In this document: positions 53,745-62,812 of the stretch, one piece after another
How the letters are laid out: every line of letters starts with the position of its first letter
How positions within the stretch are numbered: position 1 is the first letter of the stretch
Assembly (NCBI RefSeq): GCF_014212135.1
Contig: NZ_JACJVQ010000018.1
Coordinates: 23,543-87,542, forward strand
DNA length: 64,000 nt
Source of the DNA: Cohnella thailandensis
Lineage (GTDB): Bacteria > Bacillota > Bacilli > Paenibacillales > Paenibacillaceae
Direction: 5' to 3'
Program-made: the position numbers and the translations under genes
Notes under the pieces: model-generated
Databases searched by the model: none
Seen by the model: only the letters and a program-made list of their open reading frames with translations
Told to the model about the DNA's origin: nothing

Positions 53745-54911
53745 TTAGAAAAAGTCGGGAAGAAAGGGGGTATGGGCGGGAATCCTCCGTTCCAGCAGCT
53801 TAGCGGCCTCCGGGCTCCCGGCGAGCAATCCGCTGCGGTAAAGCCACTGGGGCCTGCGGTTGCCGAGAAGCATCGCCGCCAGCGCGCGGATATGGCAGCT
53901 TGCCTCCGCTTCGCCTTCCGTCGCCGCCGCGCTGGCCGTGCCGTCCTTTTCCCAAGTAATCTTAAAGACGTTATGATTCCAAGGAGCGTGCTCGTCCGTT
54001 ACCCGAATCGTCAATTCTTCGTTAGCCGGAGCCTCGGCGAACGGATATTGGCGGACGAACCCTTCCACATCCACGATGCGGGACATGAAGTAGGAGTGAA
54101 CCTCCTGCCTGACGCCGCGCGGGTCGGGCAGGAGAAAGGATAAGCCGTCGTCGATCGGAGCTTCCAGCCGAATCGTCTTCGCCATGGAATCGTGATTGGC
54201 CAAGAAGGTCCACAAGGCGGATCGGGCCTCTTCGTTCAGCGCCGCCCAGTCGCGAACCGTCACGACGCCTTCCTTCGCCTCGTAGAAGAGATATCCCTCC
54301 AAGGCCCCGCCTTCATTCCTCCACGCGGATACTCTTCCCGGCTTAACCAGAACCCGGTTCGCCCACCAGTCTGCATCCCGTTTTAACGCTCCCTGATAGG
54401 TAGAGGCGAACGTCTCGTACAGCTCGTTTAACGATTCGCCCCGCTTGTCGATCGCTTCCATTCGTCCCGGCTCGTCCTTCCGTTTGGGCAATAGGGCCGT
54501 CTCGACTTCATACTTCTTCTGCTCGATGGTCAATTCCCAACCGAACTTCCGATAGAACGGGACGGAGAACGGATGCAGCATGCTGATCGTCTGCCCCTGC
54601 TCTCGCATATGCGACAGCGAGTTCGCGAGCAGCTGGGTCACGCAGTTCATCCTTCTCGCTTCCGGCCATGTCGATACGCCGGCGATCCCGCCCATTTTCA
54701 ATGCCCTGCCTCCGACCCAACACTCCAGAGGAAGAATGGTCAGCTGGGAAAGCAGCCGATCCTGCTCGTCGAAGGCTCCCCAGCTCTGCTCCGGACGGAA
54801 TTTCTCTCTCTTCGCGTCCCGCTCGTCCGCGGACAGACGATATTGAAAAGCGAACTCGGATAACGAAATCTGTTCGTCGAAGTCTCTCTCCGTAAGCTGA
54901 CGGATTTGCAT
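53745..54911 (-). CDS. GNAT N-acetyltransferase, Eis-like
   Basis: 388 residues, typical of the Eis family: an N-terminal GNAT domain (GGIAGVSTWPEARRMNCVTQLL, the acetyl-CoA loop, about 73-95; PFYRKFGWE at about 116), a second degenerate GNAT domain, and a C-terminal SCP2-like domain ending in the PDFF carboxylate that in Eis acts as base. Such enzymes acetylate amines, including some aminoglycosides or lysine side chains; this substrate is unknown. Located next to manC. Confidence 0.88.
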   Translation of the reverse strand: MQIRQLTERDFDEQISLSEFAFQYRLSADERDAKREKFRPEQSWGAFDEQDRLLSQLTILPLECWVGGRALKMGGIAGVSTWPEARRMNCVTQLLANSLSHMREQGQTISMLHPFSVPFYRKFGWELTIEQKKYEVETALLPKRKDEPGRMEAIDKRGESLNELYETFASTYQGALKRDADWWANRVLVKPGRVSAWRNEGGALEGYLFYEAKEGVVTVRDWAALNEEARSALWTFLANHDSMAKTIRLEAPIDDGLSFLLPDPRGVRQEVHSYFMSRIVDVEGFVRQYPFAEAPANEELTIRVTDEHAPWNHNVFKITWEKDGTASAAATEGEAEASCHIRALAAMLLGNRRPQWLYRSGLLAGSPEAAKLLERRIPAHTPFLPDFF

Positions 54912-54987
54912 TCGGCACCTGCTTCCATTTTCCTCCTATCTTACCTCATTGCGAGAGGGTCTGCATCCGGGTCTCAGGTCCAATGCC

Positions 54988-56019
54988 TCATTCCCGCAAG
55001 TTCTCCTTGCGATTCTCAATCCGCTGTACGATCGCCTTCAGGGCCGACTCCTTCTCTTTGCTGCTCACGAGGAGCCCTTGAGGCGACGAGACGATGATCA
55101 GGTCCTGAACTCCGATGACAATAGCCGGGCGATCCGCGATGACGATATTGTTGCTGCTCTCGCTCGTTTCCACGGGTCCCTGCAGGATATTTCCTGTCGC
55201 ATCCGCGCTTTTGACTCTCTCAAGCGACGTCCAACGTCCCATATCGTCCCACTCGAAGGACACCGGGATTGTATACAGCTCATCGCTCTTCTCCAAAACG
55301 GCATAGTCGACCGATAGGCGGGGCAGCTCGCCATAGATCGCTTCCAGCCGATCGCCGGCCTCCTCCATCTTCTTCCACATGTCTGGCTGATATAGCTCCA
55401 TCGCTCGCTTGATGGTTGACGGCTTCCAGATAAGAATACCGCTATTCCAATACACGTCGGGCGCGCAAGCCAGCTGGCGGGCCCTTCCTTCATTCGGTTT
55501 CTCGATAAAAGCCTTAACCTTGGAGATCCGTCCGACCGCAGATCCCCTCTCCGCCTGAATGTAGCCGAAATTGGTCTCTCCCCGGGTCGGAACCACGCCG
55601 AGAGTCACGATCGAGCCGGAAGCCCCCGCGAACTCCGCAGCTAGCGTCAGTGAGTCCATTAAGGCGCCCGTATCCGGTATATTCTGATCCGACGGAAGGC
55701 AGACCATGACCTCGTCATCTTGTTTCTTTAGAAAATGCAACGCGGACATCGCGACGCAAGGACCGGTGTCTCTCTGCTGCGGTTCGCTGATCAATCGGTT
55801 CTCTTCCAACTCCGGGAGCTGTTCCAGGACCAGGGAACGGAATTGGGCGGCGGTCGCGACGAAGATCCGGCTTTCGGCGACCCGGCTGGCAAGGTTGCGG
55901 TAAGTCGTCTGCAGCATCGATTCGCTCGACGCCAGGGAGTGGAACTGCTTAGGTCTCCCTTCGGTGCTCTGCGGCCATAAGCGATTGCCCCGCCCTCCCG
56001 CCATGATCACGAATTTCAT
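54988..56019 (-). CDS. manC: Mannose-1-phosphate guanylyltransferase (ManC-like)
   Basis: 343 residues with the nucleotidyltransferase P-loop IMAGGRGNRLWPQSTEGRPKQF, LPSDQNI (metal Asp), and FIEKPNEGRA. The C-terminal isomerase domain of bifunctional ManC is absent, so it should only form GDP-mannose from mannose-1-phosphate. Single gene, no polysaccharide genes nearby. GGAGGAG precedes the ATG. Confidence 0.88.
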   Translation of the reverse strand: MKFVIMAGGRGNRLWPQSTEGRPKQFHSLASSESMLQTTYRNLASRVAESRIFVATAAQFRSLVLEQLPELEENRLISEPQQRDTGPCVAMSALHFLKKQDDEVMVCLPSDQNIPDTGALMDSLTLAAEFAGASGSIVTLGVVPTRGETNFGYIQAERGSAVGRISKVKAFIEKPNEGRARQLACAPDVYWNSGILIWKPSTIKRAMELYQPDMWKKMEEAGDRLEAIYGELPRLSVDYAVLEKSDELYTIPVSFEWDDMGRWTSLERVKSADATGNILQGPVETSESSNNIVIADRPAIVIGVQDLIIVSSPQGLLVSSKEKESALKAIVQRIENRKENLRE

Positions 56020-56612
56020 TTATCAGATCTCCTCCGATCAGGATCAACGATCCGCTCATCCCGTTACATTTCCGATATATCCAATATTGTATGGACAGCC
56101 CAGTGTTCCGGCATGGATGATCACCCTTTGCGGGGAGCCTAGTTTAGCTAACCACGCTCCTGGCTTCCTACGACTCCATGCAGAGCGGCCAAGAGTCGAA
56201 GTTTCCTTGCTTTGTTTGTTTGCCAAACTAATTAAGTGTGGATGCTATTCGAAAATGGATTATTCCGCTGTATGAGTTGGGGGAGAAAAGGACCGAATGG
56301 ACGTCTAATGAGCGTAGAGGGGAGGCTATGAAGCTGTTGTCGCAGATGAGGAGTCGACTTGGAAGGGAGAGTATGTACGAAGGTTGAGAAGAATCGAGCA
56401 ATCGAGTCTAGAAACATGCTCATTCTCAACTTTCATCCTATTTTAAGGTTGCCATCAGGCTGCGTTAATCGTCGGCGGATAAGATTAGGACATGCCCACC
56501 CCTTCTGATATATAAGTTTACCTTCGCCCGCGGCTTCGATTGCCGCGGGTCTTTTTTTGTGGGCTGTACTCAAGAAGAGGACTTTTACCCTATTCTGCAA
56601 TCGAGGCGCATC
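56020..56612. other. Intergenic region, with a strong orphan plus-strand terminator
   Basis: The largest gene-poor stretch. A 49-codon plus-strand frame (56238-56387, VDAIRKWIIPLYELGEKRT start) has no ribosome site. A GTTGAGAA/TTCTCAAC pair spans about 56383-56430. CCGCGGCTTCGATTGCCGCGG followed by CTTTTTTT (56530-56557) is a textbook terminator, but no plus-strand gene ends in front of it. It may be the end of an unrecognised RNA or a decayed gene. Confidence 0.5.
56528..56558 (+). terminator. Orphan plus-strand terminator
   Basis: CCCGCGGC-TTCGATT-GCCGCGGG followed by TCTTTTTTTG. Its upstream transcription unit was not identified. Confidence 0.8.
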
Positions 56613-56653
56613 GAAAAAGCCCGAAATACGGAATCAACCGCGTCCCGGGCCTT
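56613..56653 (-). terminator. Terminator of the galactan operon
   Basis: On the minus strand GCCCG...CGGGC with an inner ACGCGG...CCGTAT stem is followed by TTTTTC. About 40 bases after the stop of the secreted GH53 gene. Confidence 0.7.
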
Positions 56654-56685
56654 GCTTGGGGAAGATCCGCCGCTCTAAAGAATAG

Positions 56686-58341
56686 TTATTCCACTTTTCT
56701 AAACATAACCTTATCCAGGTTAAGCCAATCGTTCGCCCCGGCTGCCGTATAGATGCCGATCTCGCACGTCCCGTTGGTAACCTCGATATTATCGATGGTG
56801 AAGAGGTTCCAGTTGATATCGCTCGTGCCGATTGTCGCGTTTAACTCCGAGCCTCCGTAATTTTTGGCGTAGAGCTGCAGCGTCGTTTGATCCCCGTTCG
56901 TCATGGCCCATACGCTGAACGAATATGTTCCGTTCTCAAGCCCGGTAAAGGTCTTGTAGATGGAGGCGCTATAGCTCGACGAATTCCAGAACGTCAGCTT
57001 GTAATCGCCGTCGAAGGCGTAGCCGCTCTCCGTCTTGACGGTCGTGGCGGAGACGCCGCTCGGAAGCCACACGTTCCAGCCGGATGGGGTATTCGTATAC
57101 CCGTCGACTTCGAAGCTCGGATTGGTCACGAGGTTCGGAGCGGGCTCGTTCAAGAGATTCATGGAATCGAGGGCATTCCCGTCAAAATCGAACAGCGTCA
57201 AATTATCCCACGTATTGGTCGGAGTTACGGAATCGTTGGCGTACGCCACGCCGGCCGCCGTTCCCCAGACCGCATCTTCCACCGGCAGCCAGGTCGGCTC
57301 CCAATAGAAATAACCGAGCCCTCGGCTGTCCGGGACATTGAGGATGATGGACTCCAGATCGTTCATGAAGTCGAACTGGCCTTGAGGCGTCGCAGGGTAA
57401 CCCGCGATGTTCTCGTCGCCGCTTATAAATACGTTGCCCGCTCCGTCGCCGTCGTCAAGGGTGTGGGCGTAGGCGGTCTCCACGATCAACACGTCCTTGT
57501 CGTATCTCTTGCTGATATCGTTAAGATTGTATTGCAGATCGGTCATGGTTCCGTGCCACATCGGATAGAAGGAGAGACCGATAATATCGAAGTCAAGATT
57601 CGGCTCGGCGTCGAGCAAGTTGCCGAACCACCAGAGGTAGAGACCGTTATCGCCGCCATGGTCGAGGTGGAGGATGATCTTGGCATTGGAAGCCGACGAA
57701 TCCCTCACGCCGTCGATGGCGCTTCCGAGCAACTCGGCCAGGTCGGAGAAGTCGTCGTTGCCGTCCCCTACCTTGCCGTCGTTATGCAGAATTCCCGTAG
57801 GGATCTCATTGCCCACCTGAACCATGTCGGGAACGATGCCCTCGTCCGCGAAGTCGTCGAGCGTGTCCTTCATATAATTGTACAGCGTCGACTTCAAGCT
57901 GGAGAAGGAAAATCCGACCCAGGCCTTCGGCTTGATCTGCTTGGACGGGTCCGTCCACCAGTCGCTCAGATGGAAGTTGATCAAGATTCCCATTCCCAGC
58001 TCATCGGCTCGTTTGGCCAGAGCCAGAGTCGTCTCGAAGTCGTTGGTCCCCCCGCCGTAGGGGTTGCCGGTCGCATCGTATGGGTCTACCCATAGCTTCA
58101 GTCTCACGTAGTTGGCGCCGTTGTCGTGGAGAATCTCAAGCGCGTCGCCCTCGACGTTGTCCGAGTAGAATTGCCCGCCGAGGTCTTCCACCATGCTTAG
58201 CATGGATACGTCGACGCCTCGGATAAAATCGTCGTACTCTTCCGCGGAGGCGGGAGCAGGAGCGTTTATGCTTCCCCCAAGCAGAATGGCAGCGGCGAGC
58301 ACCGCCGTCGCCGTCTTTTGCAACCGTTTTCTCAACATCAT
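56686..58341 (-). CDS. Secreted endo-beta-1,4-galactanase (GH53) with C-terminal CBM
   Basis: 551 residues. A signal peptide (MMLRKRLQKTATAVLAAAILLGG, cleavage after ASA about residue 33) is followed by a GH53 domain (about 38-390) with GVDVSML, YVRLKLWVDP, QVGNEI (acid/base Glu) and VETAYAHT (nucleophile Glu). The last 145 residues (NLVTNPSFEVDG onward) form a beta-sandwich like CBM61, which binds beta-1,4-galactan. Cleaves pectic galactan outside the cell. Last gene of the galactan operon. AGGAGGTTT precedes the ATG. Confidence 0.93.
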   Translation of the reverse strand: MMLRKRLQKTATAVLAAAILLGGSINAPAPASAEEYDDFIRGVDVSMLSMVEDLGGQFYSDNVEGDALEILHDNGANYVRLKLWVDPYDATGNPYGGGTNDFETTLALAKRADELGMGILINFHLSDWWTDPSKQIKPKAWVGFSFSSLKSTLYNYMKDTLDDFADEGIVPDMVQVGNEIPTGILHNDGKVGDGNDDFSDLAELLGSAIDGVRDSSASNAKIILHLDHGGDNGLYLWWFGNLLDAEPNLDFDIIGLSFYPMWHGTMTDLQYNLNDISKRYDKDVLIVETAYAHTLDDGDGAGNVFISGDENIAGYPATPQGQFDFMNDLESIILNVPDSRGLGYFYWEPTWLPVEDAVWGTAAGVAYANDSVTPTNTWDNLTLFDFDGNALDSMNLLNEPAPNLVTNPSFEVDGYTNTPSGWNVWLPSGVSATTVKTESGYAFDGDYKLTFWNSSSYSASIYKTFTGLENGTYSFSVWAMTNGDQTTLQLYAKNYGGSELNATIGTSDINWNLFTIDNIEVTNGTCEIGIYTAAGANDWLNLDKVMFRKVE

Positions 58342-58450
58342 TCAAACCTCCTCTTATTCGGTCTCCTGTCACTTGCCTTCTGATACGCACGTACCTGCCG
58401 GCAGACTCCAATCGAGTCGGACGATCACCTCCTTCCGGGAGGAACGGTCG

Positions 58451-59278
58451 TCAGCCCTTGACCCCGGTTGCGGCCAGACCGTTCTGAATGAATCGCTGCA
58501 TGAACATAAACATGACCATGATCGGCAAGGACGACAGCACCGCGGCGGCCGCGAATAACGTCCAGTTCGCCGCGAACTGATTCGTGATAAAGGTCTGAAG
58601 GCCGAGCGCCAGCGTGTGATTGCCCGGCTTATTCAGGAAGACCGAGGAGATCACGTACTCGCTGTACGACGCGATGAAGGAGAAGACGAAGATAACCGCG
58701 AGCTGAGGCCGCGCCAGCGGCAGAATGATTCGGGTGAACACGACCCGATGGCTGGCCCCGGATACGAAGGCCGCCTCGTCGAGCTCCTTCGGAATCGTAT
58801 CGATATAGGCCTTCAGAAGCCAGATGTTAAAGGCGCTTCCCCCCGCCAACACCAGGATCAGGGCGAAGACGCTGTCCGACAGCCCGAACCGATAGATGAG
58901 AATGTAATAGCCCGAGACCGCCATGCTGCTTGGGAATACCTGCAGCACGAGCAAGGTCATCAGCCCGTTCTTCCTTCCGGGGAAGCGCAGGCGAGAGAAT
59001 GCGTAAGCCGATGTACTGGTCAGGAATAGTTGGATAAGCGACACCCACAGGCAGATCTTGAGGGAATTGCCCACCCATCGCATAAAGTCGGTCTCCGAGA
59101 TCAATCGCTCGTAATTTTGTGTCGTGAGAGCCTTGGGGAACAGCGTGGCGCTGAAGAAGCTCTGTCCTTCGGAGAAGGACGCCATGAATATCCAATAGGC
59201 CGGAAACAAAGTGCAAAAGATGGCGATCCAGATCACCAGCCGGCTTATCCATAGGCCCGTCCGTTGCGTCCGCTTCAT
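58451..59278 (-). CDS. ganQ: Sugar ABC transporter permease (MalG/GanQ type)
   Basis: 275 residues, six hydrophobic segments, EAA loop EAAFVSGASHRVVFTRIILPLARP (about 175-198). Second membrane subunit for galacto-oligosaccharide import. 45 bases after the MalF-type permease and ahead of the secreted galactanase. Confidence 0.9.
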   Translation of the reverse strand: MKRTQRTGLWISRLVIWIAIFCTLFPAYWIFMASFSEGQSFFSATLFPKALTTQNYERLISETDFMRWVGNSLKICLWVSLIQLFLTSTSAYAFSRLRFPGRKNGLMTLLVLQVFPSSMAVSGYYILIYRFGLSDSVFALILVLAGGSAFNIWLLKAYIDTIPKELDEAAFVSGASHRVVFTRIILPLARPQLAVIFVFSFIASYSEYVISSVFLNKPGNHTLALGLQTFITNQFAANWTLFAAAAVLSSLPIMVMFMFMQRFIQNGLAATGVKG

Positions 59279-59322
59279 CGTACCGCCCTCCCGTTTTCCA
59301 ATCCGATTTGCCCCATGCCGAT

Positions 59323-60228
59323 CTACTCCTTAAATGCCCCGGAGAGCCTGAGATTCACAAGGGTCAGGATTCCGACGATGATAAAGATGAAAATGCTGAG
59401 CGTCGCCGCCAGATCGTATCGGTTCGACCAGGTGGTCATCTTATAGACCATGCTGGCCAGAATGTCCGTGCTGCCGGCGAATTGGGAATTCACCTTGGCC
59501 GGTCCGCCCTGGGTGATCATGTAAATATTCCCGAAGTTATTGAAGTTCGCCGCGAACGAAGCCACGACCAACGGAATGCTTACCTTGAACATAAGGGGCA
59601 GAGTAATCCTGCGGAAGGCATACCACTTCGATGCGCCCTCCACGTTGGCCACTTCGTAGAAGGTGGGCGAGATGGACTGCAGCCCTCCCATGCACACGTT
59701 CAGCATATAGGGAAAGCCTAGCCAGACATTGACGAGAATAATTCCCGCCCTTGCCCAGAAAACGCTCGTCAGCCAGGGAACTCCCTCAATGCCGAACGTC
59801 TCCAGCAAATGGTTGATGCCGCCGTATTGTTCATTGAGAAGGCCTTGCCAGGACAGAATCGCGATGGTCGCGGGTAAGGCCCAAGGAATAATAAGAAGGG
59901 AGCGGTAAATCCCGGACTCCTTCATGTGCGGATTGTTCAGCAATACGGCCAGGCCCATGCCCACCGCATAGGACAAGACGGTGCTGAGAAGCGCGAAGCC
60001 TACCGTCCAGCCCAATACGGAGAAGAACACATTCTTGATGGTGCCGTTCAGCAGGGTCTCGTAATTCTTCCAGCCGACGAGGTCGTAGGAGTCCAGATGG
60101 TACATGTTGTAGTTGGTAAAAGAGATATAGACGGTGTAAGCGACCGGCAGAAAGGTCAGTACGAAAATCGATATCAGCGCCGGCGACAAATAAGCATACG
60201 CAGTGAGGTTACTCTTCGCTTTTCTCAT
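59323..60228 (-). CDS. ganP: Sugar ABC transporter permease (MalF/GanP type)
   Basis: 301 residues, six hydrophobic segments, EAA-like loop EVANVEGASKWYAFRRITLPLMF (about 190-213) and a following FNNFGNIYMITQGGP as in MalF proteins. Forms the channel with GanQ-like partner. No dedicated ATPase in the locus, so a shared MsmX-type ATPase elsewhere is likely. Confidence 0.9.
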   Translation of the reverse strand: MRKAKSNLTAYAYLSPALISIFVLTFLPVAYTVYISFTNYNMYHLDSYDLVGWKNYETLLNGTIKNVFFSVLGWTVGFALLSTVLSYAVGMGLAVLLNNPHMKESGIYRSLLIIPWALPATIAILSWQGLLNEQYGGINHLLETFGIEGVPWLTSVFWARAGIILVNVWLGFPYMLNVCMGGLQSISPTFYEVANVEGASKWYAFRRITLPLMFKVSIPLVVASFAANFNNFGNIYMITQGGPAKVNSQFAGSTDILASMVYKMTTWSNRYDLAATLSIFIFIIVGILTLVNLRLSGAFKE

Positions 60229-60252
60229 TCGGCTGTCTCCTGACGAGCTTGC

Positions 60253-61515
60253 CTACGAACCGGAATGCATAAGCTCGATGGCTTCCTTGAATTGCGAATC
60301 GATATACTTGGCGGCTTCCTCCGGCGACAGCTTGCCTTGGAACATCAGGCGCATATTATCGGTATAAGGTGTCCACAATTGCCCCAGCTCCGGAACGGAA
60401 GGAAGCGGTTCTCCGTTGGCAATCTGCTTCATGAAGCTCTCCGTTGTCGCATCCATGTCGATCTGCTGTTGAACGCTTAACTTGGCCGGAATGCGGGCTC
60501 CCACTTGATACAGTTCCGCGGAAGCCTCGTCGATCAGGTACCGGTAGAAGTCCCACACCGCGTCCTTATGAGTCGACTTGGAGCTTACGAAGCCGACCTG
60601 GGTTCCTACCGGGGTCACGAAGGGCTTCCCGTTCAGGGCCGGCATCGGAACGACCGCGAAGTTCACGCCCGCGGAGGCGAAGGCGTCCACGTCCCAAGGA
60701 CCGCCGATGTAATAGGCCGTTTCCCCGTTCTCGAACGCGCTTCTGGCGATATCGAAGGTGATGTCGGACGAGATGAAGCCTTCGTCAGCCATCTTCTTGA
60801 TATAACCGTAAGCCTGAACCGCGCCGTCGTTGCCAAGTCCGATGTCTTCGATGTCATAGGCTTTGTCCGCCCACTTGAAGATGTAGCTGTCGAAGGCTCT
60901 GACGAAGCCTAAATCGTAATAGATGCTTGTCGCATCGAACTTGACACCGCCGCTTGTCTTGGCAGTCTCGAGCAATTCGTCCCAGGTCGCCGGGGGAGCG
61001 GATACCTTGTCGGTATTGTAGAACAGCGTGACCGTCTCCACCGCAATCGGAACCCCGTACCGCTTGCCGTCCACATAGCTGGCCTGAACCGCCGCATTGA
61101 CATAATCGCTGTCGTTGTAGAAGTCGGCGGGTACTTCTTCCGCGAGATTGGCGGTTACGAAGCTGGCGAGCTGGTCGTTGGCAATGCCGAATATTCCGTC
61201 GGGACCGCCGGCGCTGTTCGTCGCCTGGGCGAATTGCTGAAGCTCGATGCTCGTCTGGACGACCGTCGCTTTGTTGCCCGTCTCCTCCGACCACTTGTCC
61301 GCGTACTTCTGAAGCAATTCCGCTTCTACCTGGAAGTTGGTCCATAACGTGATGGATTCGCCCCCCTTCCCGGAAGTGCCGCTTCCTCCCGCCGATTCGG
61401 CGGGCGGGGCCCCCGTCGCAGGCGCCGATTCCGAATTCGCGGAGTTGTTGCCGCACCCGGACAGAACGGCCAGACTCATTGCCGATGCAAGAATTGCCTG
61501 AAATACCTTTCTCAC
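60253..61515 (-). CDS. Galacto-oligosaccharide-binding lipoprotein (extracellular, family 1)
   Basis: 420 residues from the GTG at 61513-61515, chosen because AAAGGGGGAACGACA precedes it; the frame is open to 61638. Lipobox VLSGC followed by a Ser/Gly/Ala-rich linker. Bacterial family-1 solute-binding features are ITLWTNFQVEAELLQKYADKW, AYYIGGPWDVDAF and a late MLMFQGKLSPEEAA. Delivers galactan fragments to the permease pair. Confidence 0.9.
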   Translation of the reverse strand: MRKVFQAILASAMSLAVLSGCGNNSANSESAPATGAPPAESAGGSGTSGKGGESITLWTNFQVEAELLQKYADKWSEETGNKATVVQTSIELQQFAQATNSAGGPDGIFGIANDQLASFVTANLAEEVPADFYNDSDYVNAAVQASYVDGKRYGVPIAVETVTLFYNTDKVSAPPATWDELLETAKTSGGVKFDATSIYYDLGFVRAFDSYIFKWADKAYDIEDIGLGNDGAVQAYGYIKKMADEGFISSDITFDIARSAFENGETAYYIGGPWDVDAFASAGVNFAVVPMPALNGKPFVTPVGTQVGFVSSKSTHKDAVWDFYRYLIDEASAELYQVGARIPAKLSVQQQIDMDATTESFMKQIANGEPLPSVPELGQLWTPYTDNMRLMFQGKLSPEEAAKYIDSQFKEAIELMHSGS

Positions 61516-61565
61516 TGTCGTTCCCCCTTTATGAACTGCCTTCCTTGGTTCCGGCCCGGGCCGGA

Positions 61566-62639
61566 TCAGAAATCCCTTATCGCCTGGAGAGCGGGAAGAG
61601 CGTTGCCTCGAAAATCGAACAAAGCAAGATTGGCCCATACATTCGCGGAGATGCCGTCATTGCTCAAATATTTTTTCCCCTCCTCCGTAGCCCACCTTGC
61701 CTCGCGTATATTGAGCCAGGTGGGCTCCCAGTAGAAGAAGCCGATGCCTCTGTTGTTCTCGACGGATCGGATGGCGCTCATCAGATCCAGCATGAATCGA
61801 CTCTGTCCCTTCTCATCGATGGTGTACGGCACCGAGGCCGCATGCTCCTCGGTGAAAATCATCGCTTCGCTCTTGATCTTCTCCGTCGTGAAGGGGAATG
61901 CCGTCTCCGCGATAAGCACATCCTTGCCGTAGCGGGAAGAGATATCGTTCATGTTATGGGTGAGCTGCTCCAGCGTACCGTGCCAGAAGGGATAATAAGA
62001 TAAGCCGATAATATCAAAGTCCAGTTCGGCGGCGGCCGCTGTATCGAACCATCTTCGATACAGCGAATTATCGCCGCCCCAGTCCAGATGGATCACGATG
62101 CGAATGGCGGGATTGTAGTCTCTGACCCCCTCGATGCCGGCCGCCAGCAAGCGGAACATCGCCGTGCTGTTCTCGAACCTTCCATCCGACCAGAGCAAGC
62201 CGTTGGTGATCTCATTGCCGATCTGAATCATACCGGGCAGAACTCCGTTACGGTCCAGCTCCTTTAACGTGTCAAAGGTATAATGGTACACGGCTCTCTC
62301 CAGAGCTTCGCCGGATAAGTCCTGCCACGCCTTCGGCTTGACCTGGGTCCCGGGGTCGGCCCAGAAGTCGCTGTAGTGCAAGTCCAGAAGGAATCCCATT
62401 CCTCTCCGCGCCGCTCTCTGCGCGAGTTTTATGGTTGTCGTAAGGTCGTTGGTACCTCCGCCGTATGGCTTGTTGTCGGCGTCGTAAGGGTCGTTCCACA
62501 GCCTCAGGCGGATATGGTTGACGTTGTAATCCCCGAGGATCTGAACGGCATCGCCTTCCTCTCCGTCATTGTAATATTGGGCGCCTAGCTGCTCGATTTC
62601 TGTCTGAACGGAAATGTCCATGCCTTTGATAAATGCCAT
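61566..62639 (-). CDS. Intracellular GH53 endo-beta-1,4-galactanase
   Basis: 357 residues from the ATG at 62637-62639 (AAAGGTGAAG upstream). GH53 motifs FIKGMDISVQTEIE, HIRLRLWNDPYD, IQIGNEI (acid/base), IAETAFPF (nucleophile) and FYWEPTW. No signal peptide or CBM, so it should act in the cytoplasm on imported oligomers. First gene of the operon, directly behind the regulated promoter. No GH42/GH2 beta-galactosidase is in the window. Confidence 0.92.
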   Translation of the reverse strand: MAFIKGMDISVQTEIEQLGAQYYNDGEEGDAVQILGDYNVNHIRLRLWNDPYDADNKPYGGGTNDLTTTIKLAQRAARRGMGFLLDLHYSDFWADPGTQVKPKAWQDLSGEALERAVYHYTFDTLKELDRNGVLPGMIQIGNEITNGLLWSDGRFENSTAMFRLLAAGIEGVRDYNPAIRIVIHLDWGGDNSLYRRWFDTAAAAELDFDIIGLSYYPFWHGTLEQLTHNMNDISSRYGKDVLIAETAFPFTTEKIKSEAMIFTEEHAASVPYTIDEKGQSRFMLDLMSAIRSVENNRGIGFFYWEPTWLNIREARWATEEGKKYLSNDGISANVWANLALFDFRGNALPALQAIRDF

Positions 62640-62653
62640 CAACTTCACCTTTC

Positions 62654-62727
62654 AAATAAATTATTTATTTAATTATGGTAAATTATTTACTTGCAGTAAT
62701 CTTAGCACAACCTCCTATATCTGTCAA
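62654..62727 (-). promoter_or_regulatory. Promoter and operators of the galactan operon
   Basis: Minus strand TTGACA (62722-62727), 17-bp spacer, TAAGAT (62699-62704). Just downstream lie GTAAATTATTTAC (62678-62690) and AAATAAATTATTTATTT (62654-62670), both perfect odd-centred palindromes. The first matches the site upstream of the LacI gene, so both probably bind that repressor. Confidence 0.82.
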
Positions 62728-62777
62728 TTAAAATTTGTAACCGCTTTCCGACGAAGTCGCATTTCTTTTCCGCGTAT

Positions 62778-62803
62778 AAAAAAAGACCGCCGGTGAGCGG
62801 TCG
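62778..62803 (-). terminator. Terminator of the LacI-type regulator gene
   Basis: On the minus strand GACCGC-TCACC-GGCGGTC is followed by seven T. It separates the regulator from the galactan operon. Confidence 0.88.
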
Positions 62804-62812
62804 CAGCAACAG

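Noticed and set aside
56238..56387. 49-codon plus-strand gene
   Set aside because: No ribosome site, no recognised family and a GTG start only; kept as a note in the intergenic entry rather than as a CDS.
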